In this document: positions 60,100 to 64,000 of the stretch, piece by piece
How positions within the stretch are numbered: the stretch's first letter is position 1
Layout of the letters: the number at the start of each line of letters is the position of its first letter
DNA from: Planctomycetaceae bacterium
GTDB taxonomy: Bacteria > Planctomycetota > Planctomycetia > Planctomycetales > Planctomycetaceae
Reading direction: 5' to 3'
Length of the DNA stretch: 64,000 nt
Assembly (NCBI GenBank): GCA_018699955.1
Contig: JABISG010000154.1
Location: 41,087 to 105,086, forward strand
The notes under the pieces: model-generated
Databases searched by the model: none
What the model was told of the DNA's origin: nothing
Seen by the model: only the letters and a program-made list of their open reading frames with translations
Program-made: the position numbers and the translations under genes

Positions 60100-61293
60100 C
60101 TACCGTTTGCCGAGGCGCCCGACATATTGCAGAAACCGCCGATCCAACGTTTGCAGATCGTCGCCGAACGATGCCCGAAACGCCTGCACTTTGCTTTCAG
60201 GTTCATCCCAAATCAGTGCCGGTTTTTTTGACAGGCGATTGAGGTAATCCATGTACTGTTTCCGGCGCGTCTTGATGAGAAAATAATTCAGCGCCCACGA
60301 TTCCGCGTAGGCATCTTCGGCCGTCTCCGCGTTGGCGAAGCGAGCGTTGCTCGACAACAGCGACTCCAGCGCGTTCGCTTTCCGCCGCTTGCGGGCGTAA
60401 TCGTGGAAGCGGTTCAGCCGCACAGCATTGACCTTGCCGACCGTGCGCCAGCCGTTTCGGCTTTTGAGATCGGGTGTCTCGAAGTACATCGCCATCCCTT
60501 CGCTCAACCACAACGGGTTGTCGGCGTATCGCGTGTGCATGCCGCAATTGAAGGCGATCTGATGCGTCGCCTCGTGTACGACAGTCGCCACATTGAAGGG
60601 AGACGCGGCAATCTTGCGATTGACCGCTGCCGGTGTCACTGCGCGGTCGCTCTTTCCATCAGCGGTCAAGTCGTACAGTACCATGCGGTTCGTGCGAATG
60701 GAATAATAACCTTTCGCATTCGCAACAGCCGGGCCGGCATCTTTCGTTGCGAACTTGGCGAACTGTTCGGCATCGGAAAACACGATCGCCACCAACGGCA
60801 ATTCCGGGTCGTGCAGGTCGAGTGCGCGGGTTTTCCAGTGCGTGCGAAACGCGCCCATCAGTCGTTCAAACAACGCGCCACACCACCGCGCATACGCCGG
60901 TCCCGAATTCGTACAAATTGTGTAATGCCGCGTCGTCACAACTTCAAAGCCCTCGCCGAACTCCTGCTTCAACTCTCCAGCAAGTTCATCCTCCGACATC
61001 GGCTTGAAGTTCTTCCCGGTCGCTTCCTGTTTCTGAAGCTTGTCGGGCGTGATGTTCCACAGCCGTCCGTCGCGACCCAGCAGCAGAATTCCGCCATCCT
61101 TCGCCGTGACAACAATCCGACCATCAACAGTCTGTGACTGCCGATCCTCATCGGTGAATGTCACATGCACCTGAAGCGCTTCGTCCACATCGGCTGCCGC
61201 GCAAAACGTCGGCACTGCGCACAGCCAGACGGCGACCGACATCAGTGTCGTCCTCGTGCGTCCCGTATTTTTCGGCATGAAGTACTTCATCAC
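60100..61293 (-). CDS. Exported DUF1570 metalloprotease-like protein
   Basis: The 397-residue protein has a signal peptide (TTLMSVAVWLCAVPTFCAAA) and the gluzincin-like motif VVHEATHQIAFN (His240-Glu-x-x-His244), with a downstream LSEGMAMYFE providing the likely third zinc ligand (Glu265). The pattern RHYTICTNSGPAYARWCGALFERLMGAF is typical of DUF1570, a family abundant in planctomycetes. It is probably a periplasmic zinc peptidase; the substrate is unknown. Confidence 0.88.
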   Translation of the reverse strand: MMKYFMPKNTGRTRTTLMSVAVWLCAVPTFCAAADVDEALQVHVTFTDEDRQSQTVDGRIVVTAKDGGILLLGRDGRLWNITPDKLQKQEATGKNFKPMSEDELAGELKQEFGEGFEVVTTRHYTICTNSGPAYARWCGALFERLMGAFRTHWKTRALDLHDPELPLVAIVFSDAEQFAKFATKDAGPAVANAKGYYSIRTNRMVLYDLTADGKSDRAVTPAAVNRKIAASPFNVATVVHEATHQIAFNCGMHTRYADNPLWLSEGMAMYFETPDLKSRNGWRTVGKVNAVRLNRFHDYARKRRKANALESLLSSNARFANAETAEDAYAESWALNYFLIKTRRKQYMDYLNRLSKKPALIWDEPESKVQAFRASFGDDLQTLDRRFLQYVGRLGKR

Positions 61294-61466
61294 CAGTTAT
61301 TCTATCACTCTGCAAGCATTCGCCACGGTCATTTTTCGCCGAAAACCGACGTTGAGAACGATTGAAGTCAAAAAACGCCGCTTGTGATGCCGCCTGCAGC
61401 CTCCTACGATTCGAGATGTCACCGGTTACCGCCCCAACAGTTTAACCGCCAACAGAATTCCGACAG

Positions 61467-63530
61467 ATGTCCAACTTCCTCAGCACCGAAACCAGCCCCT
61501 ACCTTCTGCAACATGCATCGAATCCCGTTGACTGGTATCCGTGGGGAGATGTCGCTCTCGAAGCGGCGCGGGCGCAGGAACGGCCGATTTTTCTCTCCAT
61601 CGGTTACAGCGCGTGCCATTGGTGCCACGTGATGGAACACGAGAGTTTTGAGAACACGCAAATCGCCGAGTTGATGAATCGCCACTTCATCAACATCAAG
61701 GTCGATCGCGAGGAACGGCCCGATCTCGATCAGATTTACATGAACGCCGTCATGGCGCTCACCGGTCGCGGCGGCTGGCCGATGTCGGTCTTTCTCACGC
61801 CCGATTTGAAACCGTTTTATGGAGGCACCTATTGGCCTCCGACTTCTCGAATGGGGATGCCTGGGTTCGGAGACATTTTGCAAAAGGTGAACGAAGCCTG
61901 GAGCAACAGCCGCGACCACGTGTTCCAAAGTGCCGACGAGTTGACCGAGCATGTGATCGCAATGGGTGTCCCGCAAGGCGAACCGGGGACGATTGCCGAA
62001 CCCCAATTGATTGCTGCGATGCAACAACTGCTCAAGACGGCCGACCGCACGAACGGCGGCTTTGGCGGCGCTCCCAAGTTTCCTCACCCGATGGACATCC
62101 GCCTGCTGCTGCGCTGTTGGAAACGGTTTGGCAGCGACGACGCGCTCGCCGTCGTCAATCTTACGCTCGATAAGATGTCGCGCGGCGGTATTTACGACCA
62201 TTTGGGTGGCGGATTCCATCGTTATTCCGTCGATGAACGCTGGCTTGCGCCGCATTTCGAAAAGATGTTGTACGACAATGCGCTGCTGGCAATGGCCTAT
62301 TTGGATGCGTTTCAGGCAACGAGCAATCCCGACTACGAACGCGTCGTCCGCGAAACGCTGGACTATATTCTGCGCGAAATGACACAGCCGGAAGGCGGGT
62401 TCTACAGCACACAGGACGCAGACAGCGAAGGCGAAGAGGGCAAGTTTTTCGTGTGGTCGGAACGAGAACTCTGCGATCAACTTGAACCCGAAGACGAACG
62501 CGTCTTCGGCACGTGTTACGACGTCTCTGCCGGAGGGAACTGGGAAGGTCACAATATTTTGAATCGCGTCAAGACGCACGCCGAAGCCGCTGCCGCGCTG
62601 AAACTCGACGAGGATGAATTATCAGGACTTCTTGATCGCTGCCGCCAGAAGTTGTTTGATGTTCGTAAACAGCGCATCGCGCCCGCGCGCGACGACAAAG
62701 TGCTCGTTTCCTGGAACGGCTTGATGATTTCCGCGATGGCACGGGCGGCGCAGATACTGGATGAACCGAAATATGCCGACGCCGCACGGGACGCGGCCGA
62801 TTTCATTCTGCAGCAGATGCGCGATGACGAGGGCCGATTGCTGCACGCCTTCAAAGATGGACGAGCGCGATTCAATGCGTACCTCGACGATTATGCCTGC
62901 CTGATCGACGGGTTGATCGACCTGTATCAGGCGACGTTTGAAACGCGTCATCTGGATGAAGCGCTCGCGCTGTCGGAACGGATGATTGCACGTTTTCACG
63001 ATGCCGACACCGGCGGATTCTTCTACACGTCAGCCGATCACGAACAACTTGTCGCTCGCAACAAAGACAGCCAGGACAACGCAACCCCATCGGGAAACGG
63101 CATGGCAGCAACTGCGCTGTTGCGGCTGGGACGGCTTTGCGGTCGAAGTGACCTGGAAGACGTTGCCGTCGGCACGCTGGAAATGCTGGCTGCACAACTG
63201 GCACAGTATCCGACATCCGCCGGTCAATCCCTCATTGCCGCCGATTTCCTACTCGGCCCCACTCACGAAGTGGTCATCGTTGAAGGCAACAGCCCGGCCG
63301 AGACCGAAGATTTACTCCGTCCGATCCGCCAACTTTTTCTGCCGAACGCGCTGCTGTTGCTTCGGCCAGCCGGCGCTAGTGACAATGACCTGCCGGCTGC
63401 CGTCAAACCGCTGCTTGCCGGCAAGACCACACAAACTGGCACAGCAACCGTCTACATTTGCGAACGCGGAACCTGCCAGGCGCCGTTGACGGATGTCAAA
63501 GACATCCAGTCGGCATTCGAGGGTTCGTAG
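61467..63530 (+). CDS. Thioredoxin-domain protein of the YyaL/DUF255 family
   Basis: The 687-residue protein has an N-terminal thioredoxin-like domain with the signature NPVDWYPWGDVALEAARAQERPIFLSIGYSACHWCHVMEHESFEN (CxxC as CHWC), then an (alpha/alpha)6-barrel with RGGWPMSVFLTPDLKPFYGGTYWPP, GGFHRYSVDERWLAPHFEKMLYDNALL and NGLMISAMARAA. It is a full-length member of the YyaL/spermatogenesis-associated-20 family; cellulase-like and redox roles have been proposed, none settled. Its stop overlaps a dispersed repeat. Confidence 0.92.
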   Translation: MSNFLSTETSPYLLQHASNPVDWYPWGDVALEAARAQERPIFLSIGYSACHWCHVMEHESFENTQIAELMNRHFINIKVDREERPDLDQIYMNAVMALTGRGGWPMSVFLTPDLKPFYGGTYWPPTSRMGMPGFGDILQKVNEAWSNSRDHVFQSADELTEHVIAMGVPQGEPGTIAEPQLIAAMQQLLKTADRTNGGFGGAPKFPHPMDIRLLLRCWKRFGSDDALAVVNLTLDKMSRGGIYDHLGGGFHRYSVDERWLAPHFEKMLYDNALLAMAYLDAFQATSNPDYERVVRETLDYILREMTQPEGGFYSTQDADSEGEEGKFFVWSERELCDQLEPEDERVFGTCYDVSAGGNWEGHNILNRVKTHAEAAAALKLDEDELSGLLDRCRQKLFDVRKQRIAPARDDKVLVSWNGLMISAMARAAQILDEPKYADAARDAADFILQQMRDDEGRLLHAFKDGRARFNAYLDDYACLIDGLIDLYQATFETRHLDEALALSERMIARFHDADTGGFFYTSADHEQLVARNKDSQDNATPSGNGMAATALLRLGRLCGRSDLEDVAVGTLEMLAAQLAQYPTSAGQSLIAADFLLGPTHEVVIVEGNSPAETEDLLRPIRQLFLPNALLLLRPAGASDNDLPAAVKPLLAGKTTQTGTATVYICERGTCQAPLTDVKDIQSAFEGS

Positions 63531-63562
63531 TGACCGCATTCATGCGGTTCGAATGCTTCCCA
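63527..63562 (+). repeat. Dispersed repeat GTAGTGRCCGCATTYATGCGGTTCG family (copy 2)
   Basis: GTAGTGACCGCATTCATGCGGTTCGAATGCTTCCC; the TAG at 63528 is the stop codon of the preceding gene, so the repeat begins inside coding sequence. It matches the copy at 44842-44878. Confidence 0.8.
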
Positions 63563-63605
63563 GCACACCGCCCTTGTTCGATAATAAGAGGGGCGATGAT
63601 TCGGG

Positions 63606-63887
63606 TCACGACGAGCCAGCACGCGACTTTTCGATAAGCCACTCGAAAACGCGTTGATGCTCTTCAATGACGGCCGAGTCTTCAAAAATCACGTCGCTCG
63701 CTGCGCGAATTTCGGCTTCGATGCCGCTGCGATAAAGCGCATCGGTACCGATGGCGACGGCGATATCGACATATTCATCGAGCGTCTGCGCAATACAGGA
63801 ACTGATCTCCATCTTCGAGTAGAACCCGATCGTGTATCGGCCGCGAACCTGGTCCGTTGGCTGGCCTACCCCCGATCTTTGTACCAC
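63606..63887 (-). pseudogene. 5'-truncated O-GlcNAc-transferase-like C-terminus
   Basis: This frame encodes the C-terminal end of an O-linked GlcNAc transferase/SPINDLY-type protein: PTDQVRGRYTIGFYSKMEISSCIAQTLDEYVDIAVAIGTD is the GRxTxxFYxKM...EYVxIA pattern near the end of the GT41 domain, followed by a terminal helix (HQRVFEWLIEKS). Everything upstream of PTDQ, where VVTWP and the sugar-nucleotide-binding half should be, is replaced by unrelated sequence with an inverted repeat. The frame opens with GTG 63887 but no full gene fits before the window edge, so this is a remnant. A full-length copy beyond the edge cannot be excluded, but an in-frame joint is absent. Confidence 0.65.
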
Positions 63888-63919
63888 CCTCAGTGAGAGA
63901 ATCGGGGTTCAGGTAACAC

Positions 63920-63966
63920 GTTCTGTTCAACAGGGCGCAGCGTAGCGAAGTCCTGTTGAACAGAAC
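63920..63966. repeat. Long perfect inverted repeat near the right edge
   Basis: GTTCTGTTCAACAGG (63920-63934) pairs perfectly with CCTGTTGAACAGAAC (63952-63966) over a 17-base loop. A further CCGCATATGCGG palindrome follows. It lies right where the transferase-like gene is broken and may be part of an inserted element. Confidence 0.8.
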
Positions 63967-64000
63967 GGGCCGCATATGCGGCGGGGGTCTCGTAGTCCAA

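Overview
The window looks like chromosomal DNA of a planctomycete (order Planctomycetales or close relatives), moderately GC-rich and densely coded on both strands. The call rests on gene content: a planctomycete-style flhA-flhF-flhG-fliA block, leucine-rich-repeat lipoproteins, a very large WD40 protein, DUF1570, DUF3467 and YHYH proteins, a FixJ-type regulator, an excisionase-HTH/receiver fusion and a Cys-Cys-repeat exported protein. The sequence alone does not fix genus or species. No rRNA, CRISPR array, integrase or prophage was seen; the only tRNA is tRNA-His.

Layout. 1-1.8 kb (minus): a PLP-dependent DSD1/D-threonine-aldolase-like enzyme followed by the start of an exported PhoD-like phosphatase. 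2.0-3.4 kb: an LRR lipoprotein. 3.4-5.1 kb (minus): a pteridine operon with a PTR1/FolM-like reductase, folB and folK. 5.2-11.5 kb (minus): flagellar export and placement genes flhA, a small membrane ORF, flhF, flhG, a second small membrane ORF and fliA, closed by a hairpin. 11.9-16.5 kb: an exported WD40 protein, a 54-aa membrane protein and the GTPase gene der. 16.8-21.0 kb (plus): a membrane-anchored LRR protein, then a tight signalling cassette of a split-PH-like membrane protein, an HEPN-like protein and a TPR adenylate cyclase. 21.1-27.6 kb: exported proteins, tRNA-His, a SelL-like peroxiredoxin, a HEAT/SUKH/LRR/zinc-ribbon mosaic and a Gfo/Idh/MocA oxidoreductase.

27.8-35.7 kb is regulatory and redox: two divergent response regulators, small exported or membrane proteins, an operon of a flavin-binding lipoprotein and a NapH-NapG-like fused polyferredoxin, a VOC protein and an ECF sigma/anti-sigma-like pair. 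35.8-46.1 kb: an EF-G paralogue, tpx, mnmG, a receiver/HTH regulator with a soluble histidine kinase, an NhaC-type antiporter and a DapA-family aldolase. 46.2-52.0 kb: two paralogous zinc-ribbon membrane proteins, a DUF3467 protein, a GAF-PP2C phosphatase, a polytopic membrane protein and the Cys-Cys-repeat protein. 52.2-64 kb is mostly housekeeping: maf, dus, pyrE, an L,D-transpeptidase, dprA, aroB, an exported DUF4198/DUF3386-like protein, a DUF1570 metalloprotease, a thioredoxin-domain protein and a 5'-truncated O-GlcNAc-transferase-like remnant at the right edge.

Between genes lie at least four families of short palindromic repeats. The best defined has seven members with the core CCCACGGG-N4/5-GCCCGTGGG followed by CTTTG. 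The most unusual loci are the PH/HEPN/cyclase cassette, the CC(K/A)P(K/A)P(V/T) exported protein, the SUKH mosaic, the internal twin-arginine motif of the fused polyferredoxin, and the small membrane ORFs inside the flagellar block. All functions are inferred from reading the sequence; no database search was run.
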